Shown: positions 16,136-25,470, counted from the stretch's first letter. The stretch: DNA of 64,000 nt from Elusimicrobiota bacterium (GCA_003151975.1 PLZD01000041.1:46011-110010); one strand, 5' to 3'. Translations and numbers: made by a program. Notes: a model not told the origin generated them from the sequence alone.

Positions 16136-16206
16136 GGCCTCGTCGCGTAATGAGAGCGCGGGACTCTTCTAGAGTCCAGGTCCGGGTTCGACTCCCGGCG
16201 AGGCCT
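16136..16206 (+). tRNA. tRNA-Arg (anticodon UCU), atypical D loop
   Basis: 71 nt: acceptor GGCCTCG/CGAGGCC, D stem GCG(T)/(G)CGC with loop AATGAGA lacking GG, anticodon stem GGACT/AGTCC with loop CTTCTAG (anticodon TCT), T stem CCGGG/CCCGG with loop TTCGACT. It lies 4 nt after the previous tRNA, so the two are surely co-transcribed. Its last two bases overlap the stop codon of the convergent gene at 16205. Confidence 0.72.
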
Positions 16207-17848
16207 AGACTTTCGTCTTCGCCGCGTCCTGCTCGGCGACGAACTTGCCGGCGAAGCGGCTGATGACCCCCGACGCGAAGACGCGCGCGATGCCGATGAG
16301 CATCGAGAATCCCATCAGGTAGATGAAGCCGATGCTCTTCATCGAAAGGTCCAGCGCTTCGCCGCCCTTGCCCGAGCCGAAGGCCCAGGCGATAAAGAAG
16401 CCGACGATGGGCAAACCGAGAAAAGTTCCGGTGTCGAAGTTGAGGGTCTTGCCGTCGTGGTCGGCGCGGGCGGCCTTGATGAAGAAACGCGTCGCCAGCT
16501 GGAAGAAGGAGAGCCCCAGCAGGAGCGCGACGTCGGCGAAATTCATCAGCGAACGGCCCAGAGGGATCCAGTCGAGCGCGCCGCCCAGTCGCATCAGATC
16601 GAGGCCGTTGCCGAGCATGCCGCCGAGCATCATCGCGATCGAGACGTCGTAGAGGCGCATCGCCCATTTCAACGACGGGTGCTTGGCCAGCATCGTGTCC
16701 ACGCCCGAGATCGTCACCTTATGGAAGCCGAGTCCCCGCAGCGCCGCGCTCGAGAGGTCGCGCAATCGCTGCACCCAACGCCAGGACGAAGGCTTGTCGG
16801 TCATGCTCGCGCCCAGGATCGCGTCTTTATAAAAGCCGAGTCTCCCGTTGCCGAGCTGTTCGCTCGACCACTTCCACGACCACTTCCACATCGTGTGGTC
16901 GTTGGCCAGCGGCGCGCGCGCCTTGTACGCGGTAAACCAGATGAACGGCACGATGAACTCCATCATCGGCTTGCGCCACGAGGCCTCGTGGAACATCGTG
17001 AAGACGAATTTTGGGGCGAGAAACTTCGTGCCCCAGTCGAGGCCGACGAACAAGACGACGCCCGCCAAGATCGGCAAGGCCCACTTCATGACCGTCCTGA
17101 ATTTCGAGGGCGAGGGCGCGGCGGGTGCCGCGGCCTTGGGCGCGGGCAGGTCTGCCCCGCGCTTGATTTCACCGACGGCGCTTGAAGGCGCGAGCTGCTG
17201 TGAGAAAGCGTGTTCGCCGCCGACGGTCGGGGTCCCCATCTCCTCCGGAGTCTTTCCCTTTTCCCAAGAGCGCGTTCCGTCGCCGACGATGCTCGAAATC
17301 GTCCGGCTCTTTTGCACCTCAAGCGCGGACGCCACATCGGACAGGCTCGCCTTCAAAGCTGGATTGTGCGCGGAGAGACCGCGCAGGGCGGCCGCGGCGT
17401 CCTCGAGATCGACTTCGCCGACGCGCCCCGAGTCGATCGCGTCCTGCAGACGCTTCAAGACCTCCGCGTTTTCCTTGCCCGCGGTCTGGCCGGCGGCGAC
17501 CATGTACGGCTTGAACGATTCCGCGATGCGCGCGCCTGAATTAGCATCGAGGTCCTTGCCCGCCATGACCTCGGCCCAAAGCTGGGGCGGCACCTGGCCG
17601 ACCAGCGCGCCGGCGGCGTAGCGGGCGGCGTTCGGGTCGAGCGTGACGATCTCGGAGGCGCCCGGCAAATTCGCGCCCGCGCCGCGCAGAAAATTCTGGA
17701 AGAGATTGGCCGTGCCGACGGTGGATTGGCGTCCCGACACGATGGGCTCGACGGCCATCCGGCCGGCGGGCAGGCCGCCTTCGGGCATCGTGATCGCGAA
17801 AACCGGCGAGGCCAGCAAGATGACGGAAAGCGCGATGGACTTGATCAT
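16205..17848 (-). CDS. exported multi-pass membrane protein of unknown function
   Basis: A 547-residue protein with a clear signal peptide (IKSIALSVILLASPVFA). The N-terminal half is soluble and Ala-rich. A Pro/Ala linker near 240 is followed by several membrane segments (about 255-275, 395-420, 440-460, 485-505, 515-540). I recognise no family. The ATG lies 6 nt after a TAAACT box (17855-17860), so it is probably leaderless. The 3' end touches the tRNA-Arg gene. Confidence 0.7.
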   Translation of the reverse strand: MIKSIALSVILLASPVFAITMPEGGLPAGRMAVEPIVSGRQSTVGTANLFQNFLRGAGANLPGASEIVTLDPNAARYAAGALVGQVPPQLWAEVMAGKDLDANSGARIAESFKPYMVAAGQTAGKENAEVLKRLQDAIDSGRVGEVDLEDAAAALRGLSAHNPALKASLSDVASALEVQKSRTISSIVGDGTRSWEKGKTPEEMGTPTVGGEHAFSQQLAPSSAVGEIKRGADLPAPKAAAPAAPSPSKFRTVMKWALPILAGVVLFVGLDWGTKFLAPKFVFTMFHEASWRKPMMEFIVPFIWFTAYKARAPLANDHTMWKWSWKWSSEQLGNGRLGFYKDAILGASMTDKPSSWRWVQRLRDLSSAALRGLGFHKVTISGVDTMLAKHPSLKWAMRLYDVSIAMMLGGMLGNGLDLMRLGGALDWIPLGRSLMNFADVALLLGLSFFQLATRFFIKAARADHDGKTLNFDTGTFLGLPIVGFFIAWAFGSGKGGEALDLSMKSIGFIYLMGFSMLIGIARVFASGVISRFAGKFVAEQDAAKTKV

Positions 17849-17860
17849 GAGATTAGTTTA

Positions 17861-17948
17861 GCCGCGCGGGACCGGAGGCATCAGGGCCCTTAGGCCGGGT
17901 TTAGGCGAGTAAAGGGCCTACGGGCGGATTGGCCGTAAGGCCTAAGGC
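17861..17948. repeat. intergenic GGCCTA/GGGCCC-rich degenerate repeat (site A)
   Basis: The spacer contains repeated words GGGCCCTTAGGCC, GGGCCTA and AAGGCCTAAGG, spaced irregularly. Similar word clusters occur at 29957-30025 and 52725-52815. The array runs up to the stop of the RDD gene. Confidence 0.5.
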
Positions 17949-18733
17949 GTGCTGCGGATCGTGATGACGGTGCGGTGCTCGTCGAGGGCGGCCGCCTCGA
18001 GGACGTAGGCGTCCTTGCTTCCTTGGATCTTGAGCGAGGACATGTCGACGATCTTGCCGAGCTCCGCTTTGAACTCGGGCTCGCGACCCGTGGCGCCGAG
18101 CAGCGCATCCAGATCCGGCGCGTAGGCGCCCGTGCGGTCGTGATAGGCGTGCTCCAGGCGCGCCACCGATTGCAGTCCGACCTGGGCGTTGGCGACCATC
18201 TGCCTCTGCGCGTAGCCCGGGGCCACCACCAAGACGAAGAACCACATCGCGAGCATCAAGAGGCCCAGCCCCCAAGACGCGACGGTGATGGCTCCTCGCA
18301 CGGCTCCGGTCTTGGCGCGCGTCTCGATGACCGATGTGCCCGCGAGCCGGTCGTGCCAGGCGCGGCGTGTGCCGCCCAAGGCCCAAAGAAAGCCGAGGCC
18401 CAGCGCCGCCGTGCTGATCAGAGAGGCCGCCGAGCGCGCCAGCGCGCGCGGAAAGCTCAAATCGGCGCCGTCTGCGCCCACGACCCGCACGCCGAGCAGC
18501 GCCTTGCCGGGCGTCCGCCGTCCGGAACTCCCCAGGACCGCGTGATAGAGCACGAAGACCAGCACCGCCGTGTAGCGCCAGAACTCCGACACCGCCGGGC
18601 GCTCCAGGAGACGCGGGGCTCCGTGGACAAACGCCAAAGTGATCGCGTAGTAAAGCAGGAGGATCAACGCGAGGTCGCAGAAGAACGCCACGAGCCGGTC
18701 TGAAAACGCCGCGGGAACGCTCTCGTCTTCCAT
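17942..18733 (-). CDS. RDD-family membrane protein with C-terminal pilin-like domain
   Basis: A 263-residue protein. Residues 1-145 form an RDD domain: FSDRLVAFFCD with its Arg/Asp, further membrane segments, GRRTPGKALLGVRVV and WHDRLAGT. A further membrane helix near 160-178 is followed by a soluble tail whose pattern (ANAQVGLQSVARLEHAYHDR, then TGAYAPDLDALL) resembles the region after the N-terminal helix of type II/IV pseudopilins. RDD proteins are poorly characterised transporters. The gene begins 9 nt after the stop of the gene at 18743, so the two probably form an operon. Confidence 0.75.
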   Translation of the reverse strand: MEDESVPAAFSDRLVAFFCDLALILLLYYAITLAFVHGAPRLLERPAVSEFWRYTAVLVFVLYHAVLGSSGRRTPGKALLGVRVVGADGADLSFPRALARSAASLISTAALGLGFLWALGGTRRAWHDRLAGTSVIETRAKTGAVRGAITVASWGLGLLMLAMWFFVLVVAPGYAQRQMVANAQVGLQSVARLEHAYHDRTGAYAPDLDALLGATGREPEFKAELGKIVDMSSLKIQGSKDAYVLEAAALDEHRTVITIRSTP

Positions 18734-18742
18734 GCCCCGGCG

Positions 18743-20227
18743 CTAGCGCGTCTCCACCATGTTCATATGATAGCCGACTTCGATGTTCTTTGCCTCTTGA
18801 ATTCCCTCGGGGGCCGAATGCTCGGCCACGGTCGTCACCGCGTGGTGGACGAGGTGCGCGCCGTTGTGCTCCATGACCTCGCCGGTCACTTCGGCGACCT
18901 TGACCACGGCCTCGCTGCCCTTGATCGCTTTGGTCACCGTGCCTGCGACCTCGAGACCCTTGGTCATCCCCGGCAGGGCCTTGATCGCGTCGCTGACGAC
19001 GGGCACCGCCTTGCCCGCGTAAGCCATCACCCAGTCAGCCGCCGTGGAACTGACCACCGCGTGAGAGAGCTTCTCGAGCTTTCCGACCGGGGCCGCGGCC
19101 AAGGCGAACATGGCCGCGTGCCCGACCGTGGGCTCGCGCACGAGCTCATTGCCCGTCGACACGATGCTGCCGGCGGTGACACCGGCCAAGGTTACGTGCA
19201 GGGCGGCGGTCACGACAGTCGCCGTGGTGACGGCGGTGGCACCGGTGGCCATCGCGATGACGACGGGGGCCGCCACGATCGTCGCCGCCACGCCGCCCAC
19301 GACGATGGCCGTGTTGCGCCAGGTCTTTCCGTCTCCCGCCGCGAGATTGTCGCCGTACTCTTTCACGGTGCCCCAGGCGGCGGAGGCGCGCAGCTTCGCG
19401 GCTTCAGTCCAGCTCGTGTTCGGGTCCATCGCTTTGGCGAGCTTGTCGGCGCCGTCCTTGCGCTCCTGCGCGGCCTTCTCCTTGAAATGATCCCCTGTGT
19501 CCTCCCACCACTTCTTGTAGCGGTCGAGCATGCCGGGCTCTTCCTTTTTCGGCTCGGTCTTGGTGACCGGCGGCTCCGCGCTGGTCGTTTTTAAGCTCTG
19601 CGGCAGCTGGTGCGAGTTCTGCTTCGAGAGGTCGTCGATATTGAAGGTGTCGCGCGGCTGATAGCTCGCGTTCGGACTCGAGAAGGATGCGAGAGTCTCG
19701 GGACCCTTGTTCGGGCCGAACGACATTTTGCTCGCATTGTTGATCGCGCCCTGCGCGTGTTTGGCGTTGTCGCCGGTGAGCTTCGCGGCGCCGGGCTTCG
19801 GCCCCTTGGTCCCCTCAGCTGACGCGTTAGCCTTGTACTTCTCCCAAGCTTTCTCGGGATCGGCGTGCAGGAACGCGGCCAAAGCGCGGACGTGCTTCTC
19901 GGTGACCTCCTCGCCCTGCTGCACGCCGACGGCCTCGACCAGCTTGGTCTCGAGTTCGTTGATCTTCCAGCGGGCCGCCTCGGCCTCCGCGGACTTCTGC
20001 GGCAGCTGCTTGCCCAAGGTCGCGAGCACGCTCGGGGCTTTGGAGGCCAGGCTCTTGTCGCCGCTCTCGAATAGCTTTCCCGAGCCCGAGACGGCTTCGA
20101 TGTAGAGGCTGTTGAAGGGCTCGGGCAGGACGAACTTGGCCGCATCATTAACCTGTCCCGTCGCGGGCGCGTTGGCCGACGCCAGCCGCAGTGAAAGGAG
20201 GAGAAGTGCCGGGACCAGGAACTTCAT
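18743..20227 (-). CDS. exported protein of unknown function
   Basis: I chose the ATG at 20227, giving 494 residues, because GGAG lies 6 nt upstream and a signal peptide (FLVPALLLLSLRLASA) follows. The mature part is Lys/Ala-rich and helical to about residue 300. A very hydrophobic Val/Ala/Thr segment (about 305-370) could insert in a membrane and is followed by amphipathic helices. No family is recognised. The first gene of a two-gene operon with the RDD protein. Confidence 0.68.
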   Translation of the reverse strand: MKFLVPALLLLSLRLASANAPATGQVNDAAKFVLPEPFNSLYIEAVSGSGKLFESGDKSLASKAPSVLATLGKQLPQKSAEAEAARWKINELETKLVEAVGVQQGEEVTEKHVRALAAFLHADPEKAWEKYKANASAEGTKGPKPGAAKLTGDNAKHAQGAINNASKMSFGPNKGPETLASFSSPNASYQPRDTFNIDDLSKQNSHQLPQSLKTTSAEPPVTKTEPKKEEPGMLDRYKKWWEDTGDHFKEKAAQERKDGADKLAKAMDPNTSWTEAAKLRASAAWGTVKEYGDNLAAGDGKTWRNTAIVVGGVAATIVAAPVVIAMATGATAVTTATVVTAALHVTLAGVTAGSIVSTGNELVREPTVGHAAMFALAAAPVGKLEKLSHAVVSSTAADWVMAYAGKAVPVVSDAIKALPGMTKGLEVAGTVTKAIKGSEAVVKVAEVTGEVMEHNGAHLVHHAVTTVAEHSAPEGIQEAKNIEVGYHMNMVETR

Positions 20228-20290
20228 TGGGGGCTCCAATCGCTAGTATGGCCCCGGAACCCGGTTTTGTCAATACGGCTGTGATTTGGA

Positions 20291-20770
20291 CTAGGTCTTG
20301 CGGCGCACGGCCAGGCCGCGGGTGTGCTCCCGGTGGCAGGAAACGCAGAGCGTCTCCAGGTTGTCTACGTGGTGGGCGCAACTGAGCGTCCCGTGGGCGC
20401 CTCGGCAGGGCGTGATGTGGTTGACTTCCAGGCGCTCGGTGCGGCGCGCGGCGCGCCACCGACGGAAAGCGGCCAGGTAATCCGCGCGCAGAGGGAAGGC
20501 CCGGGCGGCGGGGCGCTTGGGCGGAGAGTGTCCGCAGCGCCGGCAGCGGTGCTTGTCGCGGCGCTTGGCCGCCCGGCGCGCCAGCGTCCACCAGTGGTTT
20601 CTCCAGAACGCGGCGGCGCAGCCGTCCGAGCACCAGGTCCGGCGGCTGGCGGGCAGCATTGCTGCGCACCAGCGGCAGCCCCCCTCGCAGCGGCGGGCTA
20701 AGCCGCACCGCGCCAGCAGCGCGGCGCTCTTGGTCAGCGCTTGCGCGGCGCCGATCCGCACTTGGGACAC
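20291..20770 (-). CDS. HNH endonuclease
   Basis: The C-terminus has the HNH core: LEVNHITPCRG, then HVDNLETLCVSCHREHT. Upstream CxxC pairs (CRWC..., CRRCGHSP) suggest zinc-stabilised fingers. The start is ambiguous; I give the GTG at 20770 (159 residues), with a GTG at 20761 as alternative. The 5' end overlaps the end of the zinc-ribbon gene, so the two are probably co-expressed. HNH proteins of this size are found free-standing or in mobile and defence contexts; nothing else here indicates a mobile element. Confidence 0.7.
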   Translation of the reverse strand: MSQVRIGAAQALTKSAALLARCGLARRCEGGCRWCAAMLPASRRTWCSDGCAAAFWRNHWWTLARRAAKRRDKHRCRRCGHSPPKRPAARAFPLRADYLAAFRRWRAARRTERLEVNHITPCRGAHGTLSCAHHVDNLETLCVSCHREHTRGLAVRRKT

Positions 20771-20904
20771 TTCAGCGAGGAGGTCCGGAAGCCCGGCTTG
20801 GCCGGGACGTCCGCCCGGCACTTCGGGCAGACGCCGGCGGCGTGGCCCGAATGGTCGTGGGGATTGGCGCCTTTCTTGGTCAACTGCTCGGGTCTGGTTT
20901 TCAT
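20734..20904 (-). CDS. small zinc-ribbon protein
   Basis: A 56-residue basic protein with two CxxC knuckles (GVCPKCRAD and LKCPKCGSA), a classic zinc ribbon. The ATG at 20904 is preceded by an extended -10 TGGTATCAT ending 7 nt before it, so it should be leaderless. An in-frame ATG at 20913 lies within that box and is unlikely to be used. The function is unknown. It overlaps the HNH gene downstream. Confidence 0.65.
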   Translation of the reverse strand: MKTRPEQLTKKGANPHDHSGHAAGVCPKCRADVPAKPGFRTSSLKCPKCGSAPRKR

Positions 20905-20956
20905 GCGCCCCATGATACCACTTGCCCGGGTGCGCAAAAGGGTAAACTCAAGACGC

Positions 20957-21871
20957 ATGCACCCGCGCAACAAACACGCCGGCCGCTACGATCTCGAGGC
21001 GCTGGCCCGGAGCGTCCCGGAACTCGCCGCGCTCATACGGCTCAATCCCGACGGCGAGCCGACCGTGGACTTCGCCGATCCCGCGGCCGTCAAGACGCTC
21101 AATCGCGCGCTGCTCAAGACCTTCTACGGCGTCGAGCGGTGGGACATCCCTCCCGGCTACCTGTGCCCGCCCGTGCCGGGGCGCGCCGACTGCATCCACC
21201 ACGCGGCGGACCTGCTGGCGGGCGCCAACGCCGGCGTCGTGCCGCGCGGAGATTCCGTGCGCGCGCTGGACGTGGGCGTCGGCGCCAACTGCATCTACCC
21301 CATCATCGGCCGCGCGGAATACGGCTGGCGCTTCGTGGGCTCCGACATCGACACCGCGGCGTTGGCGGCCGCGCAGAAAACGCTGGACGCCAATCCCGCT
21401 CTGTCCTCGGGCGTCAAGCTCCGGCTGCAGACCGCGCCTGCGATCTTGAAGGGCCTGCTCAAGCCCGAGGAGCGCTTCGACCTGACCCTCTGCAATCCTC
21501 CCTTCAACGCCTCGCTCGACGAGGCCCGGGCGGGCGCCGAGCGCAAGTGGGCGAACCTAGACCGTCCCGGCACCGGCAAGAACTTTGGCGGGCAGGGCGG
21601 CGAGCTTTGGACTCCGGGCGGCGAGGCGGCCTTCACCCGGCGCCTGATCTCGGAGAGCGCGGAGGTCGGCGCGCAGGTCTTCTGGTTCTCGACTTTGCTC
21701 TCGAAGGCCGCCAACTTGCCCGGCGTGCTCAAGGATTTGGAGCGGGCCAAGCCCGCGCTGACGCGCGTCGTCGAGATGGAGCAGGGCCAGAAGAAAAGCC
21801 GTCTGGTGGCCTGGACGTTCCTCGACGAAAAACGGCGCGCCGAGTGGCGCTCCCGGCGCTGGGCGCGCTGA
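20957..21871 (+). CDS. rlmF: 23S rRNA (adenine(1618)-N6)-methyltransferase
   Basis: A 304-residue protein beginning MHPRNKHAGRYDLEAL, the RlmF N-terminal signature. SAM-binding motif I is LDVGVGANCIYP and the catalytic motif is CNPPFNAS, where NPPF marks N6-adenine methylation. In E. coli RlmF methylates A1618 of 23S rRNA. The gene is complete and of normal length. The start is fixed by a TAAACT box 8 nt upstream and by homology to the family start. Confidence 0.92.
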   Translation: MHPRNKHAGRYDLEALARSVPELAALIRLNPDGEPTVDFADPAAVKTLNRALLKTFYGVERWDIPPGYLCPPVPGRADCIHHAADLLAGANAGVVPRGDSVRALDVGVGANCIYPIIGRAEYGWRFVGSDIDTAALAAAQKTLDANPALSSGVKLRLQTAPAILKGLLKPEERFDLTLCNPPFNASLDEARAGAERKWANLDRPGTGKNFGGQGGELWTPGGEAAFTRRLISESAEVGAQVFWFSTLLSKAANLPGVLKDLERAKPALTRVVEMEQGQKKSRLVAWTFLDEKRRAEWRSRRWAR

Positions 21872-21891
21872 TCTCGCCCATTTTCCCGTTA

Positions 21892-21920
21892 TTGAAAATG
21901 TAACACGTTCCTGTCACTAT
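21892..21920 (+). promoter_or_regulatory. possible promoter of the coiled-coil gene
   Basis: TTGAAA (21892-21897), a 17-nt spacer and TGTCACTAT with box CACTAT (21915-21920). An SD sequence, AAGGA, precedes the ATG at 21970. Confidence 0.35.
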
Positions 21921-21969
21921 TACGGGGCCTGCCGAGGGCATGGAGTACGCCTATTAAAGGAACGCGCTA

Positions 21970-24900
21970 ATGGAACAGGAATTCTTCGACGCCTCGGCCG
22001 TCAACGACCTCGAGACCGCGCGATTGGCCCTGCGCTGGGCGCTCGAGCGCATCCACAAGATGAACGCCGAGGCCGGCGCTCTGCGCGAGGAACGCGAGCA
22101 AGCCGTCAACTCCGCCAAGCAGCTCTCCGAAGAAGTCCATCAGAAGGAAGAGGCCGTCAAGCGTTGGAAGCAGACCATCCAGGTCTGGGAAGCCTCCGTC
22201 CAAGACCACAAGAAGATGGAGGACATGCTCCGCAAGGAACTGCGCGAGGAGCTCGCGCGGGACCAGGATGCCCATGTTAAGGAAGAGCGCCGACAGCTCG
22301 AGCTGCAGATCGACGCCTTGAAGCGGGAGATCGCCGACAAGGAAGGCAACATCGGCATGCTCCGCCGCCAGATGATCGACGTGGTCAAGGAGGCGCGCGA
22401 AGCTTCCGAGAAAGAGATGCAGTCCGTGCTCCAGCACCAGGAGCAGGCCCTCGAGGAGACCAAGCAGAGCCTCATCGAGCGCCTCAAGATCCAGGCCGAG
22501 CTCACGCGCTCGCGCGAGCGCGATCTCGAGGGCCAGCAGAGGCTCATCGACGAGCAGATCAAGGCCAAGGAGATGGAGTTCCGCCGCAAGTACGAGAAGT
22601 TCGAGGAAGAGCTGATGCGGCACAACCGCGAGCTCCTCGGCCGCGAGGAGGCCAGCCTCCAGGAAAAGTTCGAGGCCAAGATCCTGCAGAACGAGGCCTG
22701 GCTGCGCCGCAAGGAAGAAGAGGTCGAACAGCGCCGGCTGCGATTGGACGGCGAGCACGGCAAGCGCATCGAGGCCGTCGACAAGGATTTTCAGCACAAG
22801 CATGAAGCCGAGTGGGCCAACCAGCAGGAGCGCCTCGAGACCGAACGGAAGTACCTGGAAGAGCATTATAAAGAAAAGGCCGCGCGGCTCGAGGAAGAGT
22901 TCCGCATCCGCCAGCGCGACGTGATCGGCCATTTCGAGAGCAAGGAGACCGAGAGCCTCACGCGCTACCAGTCCCTCCAAGACGAGGTCATCAACAAGGA
23001 AAAGGACCTCTGGCGCCAGCACGAGCGCCGTCTCGACGAGAACCTCGCCAAGCACCGCACCGAGTTCAACGCCCAGCGCGAGTCCCTGGAGCGGGATTTT
23101 GCGGAGCGCGAGCGCTCGCTCTTCGAGCAGTCGCGCAATCTCGAGGAGGCCTACCAAAAGAAAGAGGAGGGCCTCTTCGAGCACGAGCGCGAGCTCCAGG
23201 ACCACTACCGCGTTAAAGAGGAAGAGCTCGCGAAGAAATTCTCGGTCATGGAGAAAGCCTGGATCGAGAAGGAGCGCGAGCAATGGGAGGCCCACCAGGC
23301 CAAGCTCCACGACGCGCTGATGAAGAACCGCGAACAGATGGACGCGGAGCGCAAGAGCTTCCAACAGACGCTCGAGACCGAGCGCCGCAAGATCGAGAAG
23401 ACCGAGACCGAGCGCTGGGCCGAGCGCGAAAAATCCCTCATTGACGAGCACCGCGCGGCCCTCGAGGCGGCCTCGACCTCGTCGGCGGCCGCGATGGACG
23501 CCGAGCGCAAGATCCGCGCCTCGCAGTTCGTCGAGAAAGAGCAGCGCCTGACCGCGGGCTATCAGGTCAGGGAAGCCGCATTGCGTCAGGCCGTCGCCGC
23601 GGAACAGGCGCAATGGCTTAAGGCTTCCGAGACGGGCGCCGAAGAGCTGCGCAAGGATCTGAGCCAGAAGACCATGAAGGAGGCCGCGGCGCTGCAAGCG
23701 CGCCATGACGCCCGGCTCAAGGAGCTCGAGGATGGATTCCGCTCGCGCCTGGCCGCCGAGCGGGAGAGCCTTGAGACTCAGCACCACGATCTCGAAAAGA
23801 ACCTCGAGCTCCGCCAGACCGCGCGGCTCTCCGAGGAGCGCTCCGCGATGGAGGCCAAGTTCCGGGACATGTCGCAGCGGCTCGAGGGCGCGTTTCTGGA
23901 GAAGGAGCGCCTGCTGCGCAGCGACATCTCTGCCAAGGAAGCCCAGGTCAAGGACATGACTCAGCGCGCCGAAAGCGCCTATTTAGAGAAAGAAAAACAG
24001 CTCAGAAACGAAATCTTCGCCCGGGAAGCCAAGCTCAAGGAGGAGATCGCGCGCAAGGAGGACGTCTTCCGGCGCACCTACGAGGAGGCGCTCGCCCGAG
24101 AGAAGGCCGGCATGGAGGAGCGCGTCGCGACGACGGAGAGCATCCTCCGCGACAAGCACTCCCGCGATCAGGCCGCCTTGCAGGAATCGTGGGCCCAACG
24201 CGAGCGCGATTGGGTCAGCCAGCGCGAGACCTTGCTCAACGCCGACCGCGACCGCCTCGAGCAAGGCTACCGCCAGAAGGAGGCCCTGCTCTCGGCCATG
24301 CGCCAGGAGCTCGAGGAGAAATTCGCCCAGAAGGTCAAGGACACCGAGCAGACCGTCGCGCGCAAGAGCGCCGAGCTCGACGAAAACTGGCACCGCCGCC
24401 ACGGCGAGCTCGAGGGCCTGCGCCTGCAGCTCATGATCGAGGCCCGCAACAAGGACACGGAGCTTCAGGAGAAGTTCCGCCAGAAGGAGATCCAGCTCAA
24501 GAAGGCCGTCGACGACCGCCTGGGCGAGCTCGCCAAGGTCGAGAACCAGTTTCAAGAAGCGTGGATCAAGCGCGAGGCCGAGCTCCAGCAGGCGCTTTCC
24601 GCGCGCGAGGCCGCGTGGCTCAAGGAGCAGCGTGACGCGCTGGATAAGGAGAAGCGCGACTGGGAGATCGCGCGCGACCGCGACCTGCAGGCGCGCAAGC
24701 AGGAGCTCGAGATCTCGTACCAGAACCGCGACAAGATGCTCGAGGATTCCATCCGCGCGCGCCAGAAAGAGGCCGAGACCTTGCTCATCCAGAAGGAGAA
24801 GGACCTCATCCTCGCCTACGACGACCAGATCTACAAGGCCCGCACCGAGCTCGACGGCTCTTACCGCGCGCGCGAGGAAAGCCTCGAGCTCAAGTACCTC

Positions 24901-25470
24901 GAGCTCGAGAAGCGGCTGACCGGCGATTGGGTCAGCAAGGAAAGCGCCTGGAACATCCAGAAGACCGAGCTCGTCGAGCGCGAGATCGCGCAATTGCGCT
25001 CGAGCTTCGGCCAGAAGGAAGCCGCGCAGGAGTCGCGCATCAAGGATCTCGAGCGCGAGCTCGGAGATCGCAAGACCAAGCTCGAGGAAGAGTTCGACCG
25101 CAAGAGCCGCGAGATGCTGGCGGCGCTCGCGCAGGAACGCGACCAGATCCGGTCGTCCAACGAGCGCCGCTCCAAGGAGCTCGAGGATTCCTACCGCGAG
25201 AAGATCAACTCCGTCGACGCCGACAAGGCCAAGCTCAACGCGATTCTCATGCAGCGAGAGGATGAGCTCGCCTCCCGCTATCAAAAGCTCGAGCGCGACC
25301 TGCGCAACGAGCTCACGACGGCCAAGCTCGAGCAGACCTCCATGTACGACGAAAAATTGCGCAAGCTCGCCGAGGAGCGCAACACGCTCCAGAAGGACTA
25401 CGAGCGCCGCCTGCGCGAGCTCGAGGCGCGCTACCGCGGCGGCCCCTCCGGGCCCAAGGCCTCGGACTAG
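21970..25470 (+). CDS. giant coiled-coil protein (1166 residues)
   Basis: AAGGA precedes the ATG. Almost the whole length is charged heptad-like sequence rich in Glu, Arg, Lys, Gln and Leu, with recurring phrases such as EREALF/W, LEE.Y..KE, EKE.Q and RQKE. There is no signal peptide, membrane segment or enzymatic motif. It should form a very long cytoplasmic rod or filament, comparable in style to myosin-tail or SMC-arm coiled coils but lacking any ATPase head. It may be cytoskeletal; no family can be named. Confidence 0.85.
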   Translation: MEQEFFDASAVNDLETARLALRWALERIHKMNAEAGALREEREQAVNSAKQLSEEVHQKEEAVKRWKQTIQVWEASVQDHKKMEDMLRKELREELARDQDAHVKEERRQLELQIDALKREIADKEGNIGMLRRQMIDVVKEAREASEKEMQSVLQHQEQALEETKQSLIERLKIQAELTRSRERDLEGQQRLIDEQIKAKEMEFRRKYEKFEEELMRHNRELLGREEASLQEKFEAKILQNEAWLRRKEEEVEQRRLRLDGEHGKRIEAVDKDFQHKHEAEWANQQERLETERKYLEEHYKEKAARLEEEFRIRQRDVIGHFESKETESLTRYQSLQDEVINKEKDLWRQHERRLDENLAKHRTEFNAQRESLERDFAERERSLFEQSRNLEEAYQKKEEGLFEHERELQDHYRVKEEELAKKFSVMEKAWIEKEREQWEAHQAKLHDALMKNREQMDAERKSFQQTLETERRKIEKTETERWAEREKSLIDEHRAALEAASTSSAAAMDAERKIRASQFVEKEQRLTAGYQVREAALRQAVAAEQAQWLKASETGAEELRKDLSQKTMKEAAALQARHDARLKELEDGFRSRLAAERESLETQHHDLEKNLELRQTARLSEERSAMEAKFRDMSQRLEGAFLEKERLLRSDISAKEAQVKDMTQRAESAYLEKEKQLRNEIFAREAKLKEEIARKEDVFRRTYEEALAREKAGMEERVATTESILRDKHSRDQAALQESWAQRERDWVSQRETLLNADRDRLEQGYRQKEALLSAMRQELEEKFAQKVKDTEQTVARKSAELDENWHRRHGELEGLRLQLMIEARNKDTELQEKFRQKEIQLKKAVDDRLGELAKVENQFQEAWIKREAELQQALSAREAAWLKEQRDALDKEKRDWEIARDRDLQARKQELEISYQNRDKMLEDSIRARQKEAETLLIQKEKDLILAYDDQIYKARTELDGSYRAREESLELKYLELEKRLTGDWVSKESAWNIQKTELVEREIAQLRSSFGQKEAAQESRIKDLERELGDRKTKLEEEFDRKSREMLAALAQERDQIRSSNERRSKELEDSYREKINSVDADKAKLNAILMQREDELASRYQKLERDLRNELTTAKLEQTSMYDEKLRKLAEERNTLQKDYERRLRELEARYRGGPSGPKASD

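Noticed and set aside
15730..16263. Short frames across the promoter, hairpin and tRNA region
   Set aside because: They run through the promoter, the 15-bp hairpin and both tRNAs and have no SD or recognisable product.
21967..25284. Two long minus-strand reading frames opposite the coiled-coil gene
   Set aside because: They are Leu/Glu/Ala-rich mirror images of the GAG/CTC-biased coiled-coil sequence, with no start signals and no family signature.
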